From assembly GCA_963742725.1 (NCBI GenBank), contig CAVUMX010000004.1:248001-312000 (forward strand): a stretch of DNA of 64,000 nucleotides, written 5' to 3'. Each line of letters opens with the position of its first letter. Position 1 is the first letter of the stretch. Source of the DNA: CAVVAL01 sp963742725. GTDB taxonomy: Bacteria > Actinomycetota > Actinomycetes > Mycobacteriales > Cryptosporangiaceae. The notes beneath the pieces were generated by a model, which saw only the letters and a list, made by a program, of their open reading frames with translations, was not told where the DNA came from and ran no database searches. Position numbers and translations under genes: made by a program. Of the stretch, positions 32,741 through 41,325 are shown piece by piece.

Positions 32741-33114
32741 GCGCCGGACGCGTCAAGCTCGCCGCGTTCCTCGTCGGCGGGCTGCTCGTCAGCCTGCTGC
32801 TGGCCGGTGTGGTCAGCAACTTCGCCAGCGCCAGCCCGGACGGGCTCGACTCGGCCACGCTCGAAGGCTGCACGGTCGACGCGGACGGCGAGATCACCGG
32901 CGGCGACTGCGCGGCGAAGGAGGCCGCCGACCACGAGTTGGCCACCGGCCCGCTCGCCGACTACGCCGTCAAGGGCGTCGACAACGAGTTCGTCGCGACC
33001 GGGTTGTCCGGCGTGGTCGGCGTCCTGGTCGTGTTCCTCGTCGGCGCCGGGCTGTTCTGGCTGGTCCGGCGGCGGCCGGTGCCGGAGGAACGCCAGGCCG
33101 CGGGCGGCGAATGA
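32737..33114 (+). CDS. PDGLE-domain protein (CbiN-like component)
   Basis: 125 residues, ATG overlapping cbiM. Two membrane helices (about 8-26 and 95-115) flank an outer loop containing ASPDGLDSATLEG, the PDGLE motif found in the CbiN-like subunits of actinobacterial cobalt/nickel transporters. Such proteins help load metal into the S component. Two cysteines in the loop (GCTV, GDCA) could form a disulfide. It overlaps cbiQ by ATGA. Confidence 0.88.
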   Translation: MSAGRVKLAAFLVGGLLVSLLLAGVVSNFASASPDGLDSATLEGCTVDADGEITGGDCAAKEAADHELATGPLADYAVKGVDNEFVATGLSGVVGVLVVFLVGAGLFWLVRRRPVPEERQAAGGE

Positions 33115-33881
33115 CCGTGGGTGCCGGCCATGCCCACCCGCTCTACCTCGACGGCGACTCGCCCGTCCACCGGCTGCCGCCCGAGGTGAAGATCGTCGCG
33201 ACGGTCGCGCTGACCGTCGCGGTGGTCGCCACGCCGCGCGAGGTCTTCTGGGCGTTCGGCGCGTACGCGGTGCTGCTGGCCATCGCCGCGGTGGCGGCCG
33301 GCGTCCGGGCGGGCTGGCTGGCGAAACGGGCGCTGATCGAGGTGCCGTTCGTCGTGCTGGCGGTGGTCCTGCCGTTCGCCGGTGAGGGCGAGCGCGTCCA
33401 GTGGGCGGGCATGGCGCTGTCGGTCGACGGGCTGTACGGCGCCTGGAACATCGTCGCGAAGGGCACGCTGGGGGTGGTCGCGTCGCTGCTGCTCGCCGCC
33501 ACGACCCCCATGCGTGACCTGCTTCTCGGCCTGGACCGGCTCCGCACCCCGCACGTGCTCGTCCAGATCGCCACGTTCATGCTGCGGTACCTCGACGTGA
33601 TCGCCGACCAGGCCCGGCGGATGCGGATCGCGCGGATCTCGCGCGGCCACGACCCGGGCTTCCTGTGGCAGGCGCGGGCCTTCGCGACGTCGGTCGGGAG
33701 CCTGTTCATCCGGTCCTACGAGCGCGGCGAGCGGGTCTACCTCGCGATGGTGTCCCGGGGCTACAACGGGCGGATGCCCGCTCCGGCCGGGCACGTCGCC
33801 ACGGCGGGCAACTGGGCTGTCGCACTCTGCCTGCCCGCCGCCGCCGGTGTCGTTACGGTGATGGCGTGGCTGCAGACCTGA
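33111..33881 (+). CDS. cbiQ: cobalt/nickel ECF transporter T component CbiQ
   Basis: 256 residues with multiple membrane helices. HRLPPEVKIVATVALTV near the N-terminus and the two coupling-helix motifs, RIARISRGHD and MVSRGYNGRMP, match EcfT/CbiQ proteins, where an Ala/Ser-Arg-Gly triplet contacts the ATPases. It links the metal-binding S component to CbiO. It overlaps cbiO by 16 bp. Confidence 0.93.
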   Translation: MTVGAGHAHPLYLDGDSPVHRLPPEVKIVATVALTVAVVATPREVFWAFGAYAVLLAIAAVAAGVRAGWLAKRALIEVPFVVLAVVLPFAGEGERVQWAGMALSVDGLYGAWNIVAKGTLGVVASLLLAATTPMRDLLLGLDRLRTPHVLVQIATFMLRYLDVIADQARRMRIARISRGHDPGFLWQARAFATSVGSLFIRSYERGERVYLAMVSRGYNGRMPAPAGHVATAGNWAVALCLPAAAGVVTVMAWLQT

Positions 33882-34636
33882 TCTCGCTGGACGTCCAGGG
33901 GCTCGCGTACGCCTACCCGGACGGTCACCAGGCGCTGTTCGGCGTCGACCTGCGGATCCTCCAGGGCGAGCGGGTCGCGCTCCTCGGTCCGAACGGCGCC
34001 GGCAAGACGACGCTCGTCCTGCACCTCAACGGCATCCTCGCGGGTGGCCTGGGCACCGTCGAGGTGGGCGGGTTGCCGGTCGTCAAGGCCAACTTCGCGG
34101 AGGTGCGCCGCCGCGTCGGGATCGTCTTCCAGGACCCCGACGACCAGCTGTTCATGCCCACCGTCGCCGAGGACGTCGCGTTCGGCCCGGCCAACCTCGG
34201 CCTGCGCGGCACGGAACTCGCGGAACGGGTCGACGAGGCGCTGGACGCGGTCGGCATGGCCGAGTTCCGCGACCGGGCACCGCACCACCTCTCGTTCGGC
34301 CAGCGGCGCCGGGTCGCCGTCGCCACGGTGCTCGCGATGCGCCCCGAGATCCTGGTCCTGGACGAGCCGTCGTCCAACCTGGACCCGGCCAGCCGGCGGG
34401 AACTCGCCCAGATCCTGCTCAGCCTGGACGTCACGCTGCTAATGGTCACCCACGACCTGCCGTACGCCCTGGAGCTGTGCCCCCGCTCGGTGATCATCGA
34501 CGGTGGCGTGATCGTCGCCGACGGCGTGACGCCGGACGTGCTCAGCGACCCGGACCTGATGGTCAAGCACCGGCTCGAACTGCCGTTCGGGTTCGACCCG
34601 ACGATGTCCTTCGCGCGCGAACGCCGGGAACCCTAG
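33866..34636 (+). CDS. cbiO: cobalt/nickel ECF transporter ATPase CbiO
   Basis: 256 residues from GTG 33866. Walker A GPNGAGKTTL, Q-loop VFQDPDDQLF, signature LSFGQRRRVA, Walker B ILVLDEPSSNLD and the switch His in MVTHD are all present. The signature has Phe in place of the usual Gly (LSGGQ). It powers metal uptake as a homodimer. The stop TAG shares the tetranucleotide CTAG with the stop of the convergent gene. Confidence 0.95.
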   Translation: MAADLISLDVQGLAYAYPDGHQALFGVDLRILQGERVALLGPNGAGKTTLVLHLNGILAGGLGTVEVGGLPVVKANFAEVRRRVGIVFQDPDDQLFMPTVAEDVAFGPANLGLRGTELAERVDEALDAVGMAEFRDRAPHHLSFGQRRRVAVATVLAMRPEILVLDEPSSNLDPASRRELAQILLSLDVTLLMVTHDLPYALELCPRSVIIDGGVIVADGVTPDVLSDPDLMVKHRLELPFGFDPTMSFARERREP

Positions 34637-35646
34637 GCCTGGACCGGGGGGCTCGCGGTGCGGCGCACGGCCCGGATCCGGAGCCAGCACGTGAGCGTGA
34701 CGCCCGCGCAGATCCCGATCGTCGCCGCCGTGCAGGCGCGCGCCACGTCGCCGGACCACGGGGTCGGCGCGAACGCCTGGTTGAACACCGCCGCGTCCGT
34801 GATGCCGCCGAGCACGCCCAGGACGGCCGCGGCCAGCGCCAGCGCGAACGGGGCCACGGGCAGGCGCCTGAGCGCGGTCACCGCCGCCGCGAGGGCGCCG
34901 ATCGCCGCGAACGTGCCGTACGTCTCGGTGACGAGCAGCGTGACGACGCCGCCTCCGCTGTCGATGACCCGTCCGACGCTGTCGACGAGTTCCGCCACCG
35001 CCGCCACCGCGAGGCCGGCGCCGAGCAGCGGTATGCCGTGGCGCCACCGTCCGACCAGGAACATCACGCCGGCCAACGCGAGGATCGCGGCCCACCACAC
35101 GGACGTCGCAGGCGGCGGCGCGTAGTCGAGCGTCCCCGTCACCGCGACGGACGTGGCGCCGGCGAGCAGGGGGACCGTCCAGTCGCGGATGCGGTGCTGC
35201 CGGTCCGGTTCGTCCTGCGCGGCCGGAGGTGGGCTGGTGCCCGTCCAGTGGGAGCGGTGGTCGTGCCAGCGCGCGGACCCGCCGTCGCCGGTGCGCCGCC
35301 AGTCCGGTGCGGCCTTCGCGTCGGCGTCCGCTGGAATGGTCTTCTTCTCGTTCACGTACCCGGTCGGCGAGCGGAGGTTCGTGAACACCGCGTCCGGGGT
35401 GATCCGCAGGTACGGCTCGCCCGAGTACCCGATCACGGTGACGTCGCCGCCCGTGCCGTTGCGGACCTCGATCCGCGACCCGTTCTCGACCACCCGGACG
35501 CTGAGGCCGCGCGGCTTCGGCGTGACCGTCTCCAGCGTGGTGCGGTAGTCGCTCGCCGCCGGCACCTTGTCGTGCGCCCAGGCCGGGGCGGCGGGGAGGA
35601 GCGCTGCGCAAACCCCGGCCACCGCCGCCACCAGCCGATATCTCAC
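34633..35646 (-). CDS. exported/membrane protein of unknown function
   Basis: 337 residues with a cleavable signal peptide ending APAWAHD, an outer domain of about 130 residues (GYSGEPYLRITPDAVF, TGYVNEKKTIP) and a C-terminal block of about six membrane helices. A His-rich patch, ARWHDHRSHW, precedes the membrane block and could bind metal. The gene overlaps the DsbA-like gene, forming an operon with that and a MauE-like gene. Its neighbourhood (cobalt/nickel on one side, copper on the other) hints at metal or envelope redox work, but the family function is not known to me. Confidence 0.75.
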   Translation of the reverse strand: MRYRLVAAVAGVCAALLPAAPAWAHDKVPAASDYRTTLETVTPKPRGLSVRVVENGSRIEVRNGTGGDVTVIGYSGEPYLRITPDAVFTNLRSPTGYVNEKKTIPADADAKAAPDWRRTGDGGSARWHDHRSHWTGTSPPPAAQDEPDRQHRIRDWTVPLLAGATSVAVTGTLDYAPPPATSVWWAAILALAGVMFLVGRWRHGIPLLGAGLAVAAVAELVDSVGRVIDSGGGVVTLLVTETYGTFAAIGALAAAVTALRRLPVAPFALALAAAVLGVLGGITDAAVFNQAFAPTPWSGDVARACTAATIGICAGVTLTCWLRIRAVRRTASPPVQA

Positions 35647-36362
35647 TTCGCCGCTGCCTCCGTGACCGCCGTCTTCAACGTGTCAACCGTAAGGTCCGCG
35701 ATCTCCTCGCCATTCACCAGGACGGTCGGCGTGCCGGTGACGCCCTTCTTCGACGCCGTCTCGGTGAGCGCGGTGCTCCACGACGCGTACGTCTGGTCGT
35801 CCACGCACTTCGCGAACGCCGGGTCGGTCGCTCCGGCGGCCTTGCCCAGCTCGATCAGCTTCGCGTTCGTCAGCCCCGGACCGCCCTCGGGCGGCTGATT
35901 CGCGAACAGCGCCTTCGTGAACGTGTCGTACACGCCGGCCTCGGACGCGCACCCGGACGCCGCCGACGCCCTGGTCGAGTACTTCGTGGTCGACGCGCGG
36001 TCCAGGATGGCGATCGGGTGGTAGGCGATCTTCGCCGTGCCGTCCGCCACCAGCTTGTCGAGGGTGTCCGCCGCCTGCGTCTCGAACTGGCGGCACGCGG
36101 GGCAGAGGTAGTCGACGTAGAGGTCGATCGTGACCTTCGCCTCGGGCTTGCCGACGAGGACGCCCGTCGCCGTGGCGCCCTGCGGCACCGCGAACCGGTC
36201 CGGCGCCTTGTCCCGCGTCGTGTACAGCACGACGCCGATGATCATCGCCGCGACCAGCACCGCCGCCGCGTACGGCACGGCTCTGCGCTGCCGCTCCTTC
36301 GCGCGCATGCGGGCCATCTTCTGCGCCGACACCGCGCGGGCGCGGTTCGATCCCTTGCTCAT
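35643..36362 (-). CDS. DsbA-like thiol-disulfide oxidoreductase, membrane anchored
   Basis: 239 residues, ATG overlapping the upstream gene stop. A basic N-terminus and one membrane helix (AVPYAAAVLVAAMIIGVVLY) anchor a DsbA-type domain. The active site is DYLCPACRQFE; the cis-proline loop is GVTGTPTVLVNG. A further cysteine pair (GCASEAG, AKCVDD) lies in the helical insertion. It should oxidise or isomerise disulfides in exported proteins, with the MauE-like protein as possible redox partner. Confidence 0.9.
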   Translation of the reverse strand: MSKGSNRARAVSAQKMARMRAKERQRRAVPYAAAVLVAAMIIGVVLYTTRDKAPDRFAVPQGATATGVLVGKPEAKVTIDLYVDYLCPACRQFETQAADTLDKLVADGTAKIAYHPIAILDRASTTKYSTRASAASGCASEAGVYDTFTKALFANQPPEGGPGLTNAKLIELGKAAGATDPAFAKCVDDQTYASWSTALTETASKKGVTGTPTVLVNGEEIADLTVDTLKTAVTEAAAK

Positions 36363-36838
36363 TCGTCCCCCAGATATCCGTCGATGGAGAGCCGGCTCGC
36401 CGGCCACCAGGCGAGCGCGCCCGCGACGGCCAGCAACGCGGCGTCCCGGGCGATCTCCGTCCCGTACTTCGTCTCCTGACCCGCGCCGAGCTCGCCGCCG
36501 CCGCCGAAACAGCCACAGTCGATCTGCAACCCGCGAGCGGACGCCGACACGATGCCGGCGATGAACACGGCCAGCAGCACCGCCGACACGACCGCCCCGA
36601 ACCGGACGCTGAAGCCCACGACGAGCATCAGTCCCAGCGCGATCTCCAGGAGCGGCAACCCGGCGCCCACCGCCGGGACCGCCCACTCGGGAAGCACCTG
36701 GTACGCCCGGACAGCCCGTACCGATTCGGCCAGGTCGGCCACCTTGCTCGCGCCGGCGGCGATCCAGACGCCGCCGAGGACCAGCCTCGCGGCCGTCGCC
36801 AGCCAGGGCAGCAGCACTCTCACCTGTGTGGTCGTCAC
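36359..36838 (-). CDS. MauE/DoxX-family membrane protein
   Basis: 159 residues with four membrane segments (AARLVLGGVWIAAGASK is the typical first). The loop motif QIDCGCFGGGGELG matches the CGCFG signature of MauE proteins. It is coupled to the DsbA-like gene, supporting a role in passing electrons to or from extracytoplasmic thiols. It is the second MauE-type gene in the window; the other, at 22145, sits in a different operon. Confidence 0.88.
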   Translation of the reverse strand: MTTTQVRVLLPWLATAARLVLGGVWIAAGASKVADLAESVRAVRAYQVLPEWAVPAVGAGLPLLEIALGLMLVVGFSVRFGAVVSAVLLAVFIAGIVSASARGLQIDCGCFGGGGELGAGQETKYGTEIARDAALLAVAGALAWWPASRLSIDGYLGDE

Positions 36839-36930
36839 GCCGGATTAGTCGTCCGGGGACGCCGCCTGGTTCCCTAAGAACTTCCTAAGTACGACAAATC
36901 GGACGGGCGCAGGTCGGGGTTTCCGCCCAC

Positions 36931-36981
36931 TTTCGGACTTTTGAGGGTTCCCGGGCTCGCCCGACCCTCAAAAGTCCGAAA
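36931..36981. repeat. 51-bp palindromic element, copy 2
   Basis: Arms 36931-36948 and 36964-36981 are identical to the other copies; the 15-nt centre TCCCGGGCTCGCCCG can pair CGGGC with GCCCG. It lies upstream of the MauE-like gene and downstream of the sigma factor gene, both on the minus strand. Confidence 0.9.
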
Positions 36982-36990
36982 CTCGGGGGA

Positions 36991-37094
36991 CGGGCGGCGC
37001 GGGGGGTCGGGCGACGCGGGGACGGGCGGGGCGAGGGGCGCGGGTCGGGCGCGGGCGGCGCGGGGGGTCGGGCGGGGCGGGGACGGGCGGGGCG
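36991..37094. repeat. G-rich tandem repeat
   Basis: A 43-nt unit at 36991-37033 recurs at 37052-37094 with two differences (period 61). The plus strand has many runs of three or more G, so it could form G-quadruplexes; it lies just after the sigma factor stop and beside palindrome copy 2. Confidence 0.75.
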
Positions 37095-37098
37095 GCGG

Positions 37099-37623
37099 TC
37101 AGGACGCGGCTGCGGCGGCGACCAGGTCGACGAGGTGGGTGCGCGCACGGGCCACCCGGGACCGGATCGTGCCGACGGGCACTCCCTCGACGGCCGCCGC
37201 CTCGTCGTAGGACAGGCCGAGGAGCTGGGTGAGGACGAAGGCGCCGCGACGGTCGTCCGGGAGCTGGTCGAGAAGATCGTTCGCGCTGGTCACGGACGCG
37301 GGATCCGGCGCGGACTCCGCCCTGGCCCGGCGGCGCAGCAGGTCGTCGAGGCGGCGGCGCCGCACCACCGAGCGCAGGTGGTCGGCGCAGGTGCGGCGGG
37401 TGATGCCGAACAGCCACGTGCGTGCCCCGGACCGCGCCTCGAACGCCGGCAGCGCCCGGAACGCCCGCAGGTAGGACTCCTGGGTGAGGTCGTCGGCGGC
37501 ACCGGAGTCGACCAGGGCGGCACAGAGCCGCCACACTTCAGCCTGGGTCGAGCGGACGAAGGCAGCCTCTGCGAGCGGGTCGCCGTCCCGCGCCCGCAAC
37601 GCCCAGCTGGTGACGTCGTCCAC
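37099..37623 (-). CDS. ECF RNA polymerase sigma factor
   Basis: 174 residues. Region 2 reads DDLTQESYLRAFRALPAFEARSG followed by the WLFGITRRTCADH stretch; region 4 reads LPDDRRGAFVLTQLLGLSYDEAAAVEG with GTIRSRVARARTHL. It is most like actinobacterial SigC-type ECF factors. It is divergent from the zinc-finger membrane protein across 56 bp, a usual sigma/anti-sigma neighbourhood. The following CopCD and YcnI genes suggest copper- or envelope-related targets. Confidence 0.9.
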   Translation of the reverse strand: MDDVTSWALRARDGDPLAEAAFVRSTQAEVWRLCAALVDSGAADDLTQESYLRAFRALPAFEARSGARTWLFGITRRTCADHLRSVVRRRRLDDLLRRRARAESAPDPASVTSANDLLDQLPDDRRGAFVLTQLLGLSYDEAAAVEGVPVGTIRSRVARARTHLVDLVAAAAAS

Positions 37624-37679
37624 GCAGAAAGAGTACGGGCGCCGGGAACTGGCCGTCCGGCCGGAGCGACTATGGAGGC

Positions 37680-38294
37680 ATGATGTGCACGGAGACGAGG
37701 GTCGCGCTCTCGGCCCTGATCGACGGTGAGGATCCCGGCTTCCCCGCTGATCAGGCGCGGGCGCACCTGGCCGGGTGCCCGTCGTGCCAGGCGTGGCGGG
37801 AGAGCGCCGAGGCCGTGACGCGGGCGGTACGTGTCCAGTCTGTCCAGGTTCCTGACCTGACCGAGCGGGTGCTCGCGGCCGTGGCCGCCGACCGTCCCAC
37901 CCCGGACGGGCGTCGCCAGGTGCTGCGGCTCGCGCTCGCCGGGTCCGCGCTGGCCCAACTGCTGCTCGGGTTGCCGCTGCTGTTCGCCGGTTCGGGGGAG
38001 GCCGTGCACGTCAGCCGGGAGATGGCGTCGTTCGACGTGGCGCTCGCGGTCGGGTACCTCTTCGCCGCGTGGCGGCCCGTCCGGGCGGCGGCGCTGGTGC
38101 CGGTCGCGGTCGCCCTGTCGCTGTGCCTGCTGATGACGAGCGCGCTCGACGTGGTCAACGACGGTGCGATCGTGGCGCACGAGATCGGTCACCTCCTCGC
38201 CGTCTTCCAGGCCGGGTTGCTGTGGGCGCTCGGCCGTCACGGACGGCCCCTGTCCCTCCGCTCGGGCAATGCCGCGGCCGGGACTCCCGCGTGA
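37680..38294 (+). CDS. zinc-finger membrane protein, probable anti-sigma factor
   Basis: 204 residues; tandem ATGs at 37680 and 37683, the second better spaced from GGAG. The N-terminus carries an anti-sigma zinc finger of the type HLAGCPSCQAW with an upstream cysteine (MCTET). Five or so membrane helices follow. It probably holds the divergent ECF sigma factor inactive and responds at the membrane. A GTGA overlap with copCD places it in the copper operon. Confidence 0.82.
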   Translation: MMCTETRVALSALIDGEDPGFPADQARAHLAGCPSCQAWRESAEAVTRAVRVQSVQVPDLTERVLAAVAADRPTPDGRRQVLRLALAGSALAQLLLGLPLLFAGSGEAVHVSREMASFDVALAVGYLFAAWRPVRAAALVPVAVALSLCLLMTSALDVVNDGAIVAHEIGHLLAVFQAGLLWALGRHGRPLSLRSGNAAAGTPA

Positions 38295-39979
38295 TCCGCC
38301 GCGTCCTGCTCGCCGCGCTGGTGGCTGCCCTTGCCCTGCTGCTCCCGGCCGCGCCCGCCTCGGCCCACGCGACGCTGCTCAGCACCGATCCGGCCAACGG
38401 CGCCATCGTCGACACGGCACCGAGCGAGGTCACGTTCACGTTCAGCGAGCCGGTCGGGATCTCGCTCGGCAAGGTCACGGTCATCGACCCGGACGGCAAG
38501 CAGGTCCAGAGCGGCAAGCTGCTGCAACGCAAGAAGACGCAGGCGACGATCGCGCTGAAGAACGGTCTCCGCCAGGGCACGTTCCTCGTCAGCTACCGGG
38601 TCATCTCGGCCGACGGGCACCCGATCTCGGGCGGTTTCACGTTCAGCATCGGGGCGCCGTCCAAGCAGGCCACGGCCGTGACGGGCAGCGAGGAGGCGGA
38701 CGTCGATCCGCTCGTCCGCGCGCTGCTGTCGGCCGGGAAGTTCGTCGGGTACGCCGGGGTCGCGCTGCTCGGCGGCGCGGTGCTGATGCTCGTGGCGCTG
38801 TGGCCGCGGCGGCTGGACGTGAAGGGTCCGTCCCGGCTGGCGTGGACCGGCTGGGGGCTGCTCGCGGGCGGCACGCTGCTGGCGCTGCTCGTCCAGGTTC
38901 CGTACTCGACCGGCGGCACGCTCGCCGACTTCGCCTTCTCCGACCTGACCGCGACTGCCGCGACGGTCGTCGGCAAGGCACAGGTGATCCGGATCGGCCT
39001 GCTGGTCGGCGGGTCCACGCTGCTGTGGCGGGTCACGAAGGGCAAGCCGCTGGGCACCGTCGAGTGGGGCCTGCTCGCGTCGTTCGGGGTGGCGTTGCTG
39101 TTCACCTGGCCGTTCGCCGGGCACGCGTGGGCATCGCCCGGCCGGCTCCTGTCCATCCCGGCGGACGCGGTGCACGTGGGCGCGATGGCCGTCTGGATCG
39201 GCGGGCTGGTGGTGCTCGCCCGGTACCTGCTGCCGGCCGCCAAGCCGGACGAGATGGCCGTGATCCTGCCGGTCTGGTCGCGCTGGGCGACGTACAGCGT
39301 GGTGGCGCTGGCGTTCACCGGCACGATCGAGGCGTTGCTGGAGATCGGCACGCTGGATGCCCTGGTCAGCACCACGTACGGGCGGCTCGTGATCGCGAAG
39401 GTCGTCGGGCTGGCGGCGATCCTGTCGGTCGCGGCGTTCGCGCGGGCCTGGGTCCGGCAGCGGTACCCGGTGACGGTCGCCCACGCCCTGGACGAGGACG
39501 CCCCCGACGAGACCGACGAGACCGAGCCGGGGCCGAAGCAGCTGCGGTCGAGGATCATCGTCGAGATCGCGCTCGCCGTCCTCGTGATCGGCGTGGCCAC
39601 GGCCCTCGTGCAGACCACGCCGGGCCGCACCGCCGCCACCGCCGCCGCACCCCAGGACCTGCCGTTCAACGCGATCGTCGAGACGTCCACGCTCAGGCTC
39701 CAGATCGACATGACCCCTGCCAAGCGCGGCAACAACACGATGCACCTGACCGCGTTCGACAAGGCGGGCAAGCCGATCCGCGTCGTGGAGTGGAAGGCGA
39801 CGATCGCGCTGGAGTCGAAGGGCCTGGAGAGCGTCGAGATCCCGCTGCTCGCGATCACCGAGAACCACGTCGTCGGCGAGGTACAGCTGCCTGTCGCCGG
39901 CGAGTGGGAGCTGAAAGCCACCGTCCGTACGTCCGATGTGGACCAGGTGACGGTCGACCGCAAGATCCGGGTCAAGTGA
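38291..39979 (+). CDS. CopC-CopD fusion, copper resistance/uptake protein
   Basis: 562 residues, GTG start. The signal peptide ends PASAHATLL, leaving the copper-binding histidine near the mature N-terminus; DGHPISGGFTF supplies the second His region of CopC. About residues 135-420 form a CopD membrane block with conserved His (GHAWASP, DAVHVGAMAVWIGG). A final domain of about 110 residues (MTPAKRGNNTMHLTAFD) is a beta-fold of the YtkA type. It likely moves or senses copper at the membrane. YcnI follows 29 nt later. Confidence 0.92.
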   Translation: MIRRVLLAALVAALALLLPAAPASAHATLLSTDPANGAIVDTAPSEVTFTFSEPVGISLGKVTVIDPDGKQVQSGKLLQRKKTQATIALKNGLRQGTFLVSYRVISADGHPISGGFTFSIGAPSKQATAVTGSEEADVDPLVRALLSAGKFVGYAGVALLGGAVLMLVALWPRRLDVKGPSRLAWTGWGLLAGGTLLALLVQVPYSTGGTLADFAFSDLTATAATVVGKAQVIRIGLLVGGSTLLWRVTKGKPLGTVEWGLLASFGVALLFTWPFAGHAWASPGRLLSIPADAVHVGAMAVWIGGLVVLARYLLPAAKPDEMAVILPVWSRWATYSVVALAFTGTIEALLEIGTLDALVSTTYGRLVIAKVVGLAAILSVAAFARAWVRQRYPVTVAHALDEDAPDETDETEPGPKQLRSRIIVEIALAVLVIGVATALVQTTPGRTAATAAAPQDLPFNAIVETSTLRLQIDMTPAKRGNNTMHLTAFDKAGKPIRVVEWKATIALESKGLESVEIPLLAITENHVVGEVQLPVAGEWELKATVRTSDVDQVTVDRKIRVK

Positions 39980-40008
39980 CCCGGCACCGCATCCACGAAA
40001 GGACACGC

Positions 40009-40716
40009 ATGCATACCCTCCGCCGCCTCGGCGCCGTCACCTGCGGCGCCGCGGTTCTCATCCTGGCCACGGCGTTCCCAGCGGCCGCGCACGTCACGGT
40101 CAACCCGAAGGAGGCGAACCAGGGCGGCTTCGCCAAGTTGGCGTTCCGGGTGCCGAACGAGCGCGACAAGCCGACGATCAAGCTGGAGGTCGCGTTCCCG
40201 GCCGACCAGCCGATCGCGAACGCGTCGTACAAGCCGGTCGCCGGCTGGAAGGCCGTCGTCACCAAGAAGAAGCTGGACAAGCCGATCAAGGTGCACGGCG
40301 AGGACGTGACCGAGGGCGTGGACCGCGTCACCTGGACCGCCGACTCGCCGGCCACCGGCATCCAGGTCGGGCAGTTCCAGGAGTTCGAGGTCTCCGTCGG
40401 CCCGATGCCCGAGGCCGAGCAGATCGTCTTCAAGGCGCTCCAGACCTACGACGGCGGCGAGGTCGCCCGCTGGATCGACGAGCCGAAGGAGGGCGAGGAA
40501 GCCGAGCACCCGGCGCCCGTACTGAAGCTGGTCAAGGCCGCGGACGATCACCACGGCGACGCCAAGGTGGAGGAGGCCGCCGCAAAGTCCGACGCCGCCG
40601 CGGACGAGCACGACAGTGACGGCCCGAGCCCGCTGGCCATCGGCGGCCTGATCGCCGGACTCGCGGGTCTCGCCCTGAGCGGCCTGGCCCTGTACCGCAC
40701 CCGCTCGGCGGCGTAG
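40009..40716 (+). CDS. YcnI family (DUF1775) copper-binding protein
   Basis: 235 residues; AAAGGA precedes ATG. The signal peptide ends FPAAAHVTVNP, which exposes the mature N-terminal histidine used by YcnI for copper. GWKAVVTKKKLDKP, VTWTAD and QFQEFEVSVGPMP are family stretches. A His-rich, acidic linker (DDHHGD) and a C-terminal membrane helix (LAIGGLIAGLAGLALSGLAL) tether it to the membrane. Adjacent CopCD and CsoR-CopZ-CopA support copper handling. Confidence 0.92.
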   Translation: MHTLRRLGAVTCGAAVLILATAFPAAAHVTVNPKEANQGGFAKLAFRVPNERDKPTIKLEVAFPADQPIANASYKPVAGWKAVVTKKKLDKPIKVHGEDVTEGVDRVTWTADSPATGIQVGQFQEFEVSVGPMPEAEQIVFKALQTYDGGEVARWIDEPKEGEEAEHPAPVLKLVKAADDHHGDAKVEEAAAKSDAAADEHDSDGPSPLAIGGLIAGLAGLALSGLALYRTRSAA

Positions 40717-40736
40717 CTCCAGCGCGGCCCGCACCA

Positions 40737-40782
40737 TTTGGGCGATGTTTCGGTGGCCATAGCGACCGAAACATCGCCCAAA
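40737..40782. repeat. 18-bp-arm palindrome between ycnI and csoR
   Basis: TTTGGGCGATGTTTCGGT (40737-40754) is exactly complementary to 40765-40782, with a 10-nt centre GGCCATAGCG. It may end the ycnI transcript. Its arm length matches the 51-bp element family but the sequence is different. Confidence 0.85.
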
Positions 40783-40793
40783 CGCGTGCCGCC

Positions 40794-40809
40794 ATACCCC
40801 CAGGGGGTA
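40794..40809. promoter_or_regulatory. CsoR operator
   Basis: TACCCCCAGGGGGTA is a near-perfect G-tract palindrome of the type bound by CsoR, ending 10 bp before the csoR ATG. A TACGAT hexamer (40808-40813) overlaps its end and would give a leaderless csoR mRNA. This predicts autoregulation by Cu(I). Confidence 0.85.
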
Positions 40810-40819
40810 CGATGGGTCC

Positions 40820-41101
40820 ATGGTCGGATACACGGCGGACAAGGCGGCCGTCCAGGCGCGGCTGCGGCGTATCGAGGGACAGATCCGCGGGCTCCAGCGG
40901 ATGGTCGACGAGGACACGTACTGCATCGACGTCCTCACCCAGATCTCGGCTGCCACCAAGGCGCTCCAGGCCGTGGCGCTCAGCCTGCTGGAGGACCATC
41001 TGGGCCACTGTGTCGCCGACGCGATGACCGAAGGCGGCGACGTCGCCGACGAGAAGCTCAAGGAAGCCAGCGCTGCCATCGCGCGGCTGGTCCGGTCCTG
41101 A
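40820..41101 (+). CDS. csoR: copper-sensing repressor CsoR
   Basis: 93 residues, all-helical. Cu(I) ligands follow the C-H-C pattern: Cys in DTYCIDVL, then His and Cys in EDHLGHCVAD. RLRRIEGQIRGLQRMVDED is the conserved N-terminal helix. Apo-CsoR represses from the operator just upstream; Cu(I) releases it. It heads the csoR-copZ-copA operon. Confidence 0.96.
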   Translation: MVGYTADKAAVQARLRRIEGQIRGLQRMVDEDTYCIDVLTQISAATKALQAVALSLLEDHLGHCVADAMTEGGDVADEKLKEASAAIARLVRS

Positions 41102-41118
41102 CCCGAGGGGATATCCAC

Positions 41119-41325
41119 ATGACCAGCAAGACCTGGATCGTCGATGGCATGACGTGCGGCCACTGCGTCGCGTCGGTCAGTGCCGAGGTCGGCAACGTGT
41201 CCGGGGTGAGCGACGTCCAGGTGGACCTGGCGTCGAAGCGCGTCGTCGTGACGGGCGACGGCGTGGCGGACGACGAGGTCGTGGCGGCGGTGGACGAGGC
41301 CGGCTACGACGCGGTCCCCGCGTGA
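41119..41325 (+). CDS. copZ: copper chaperone CopZ (heavy-metal-associated domain)
   Basis: 68 residues, ATG 17 nt after csoR, preceded by GAGGGGAT. A single HMA domain with VDGMTCGHCVASV (MxCxxC copper site) and the usual babbabb pattern. It carries Cu(I) to the efflux ATPase, whose gene overlaps its stop by GTGA. Confidence 0.95.
   Translation: MTSKTWIVDGMTCGHCVASVSAEVGNVSGVSDVQVDLASKRVVVTGDGVADDEVVAAVDEAGYDAVPA

Noticed and set aside
38593..41163. 856-codon minus-strand frame across the copper genes
   Set aside because: It is antisense to copCD, ycnI and csoR, which have unambiguous family motifs.
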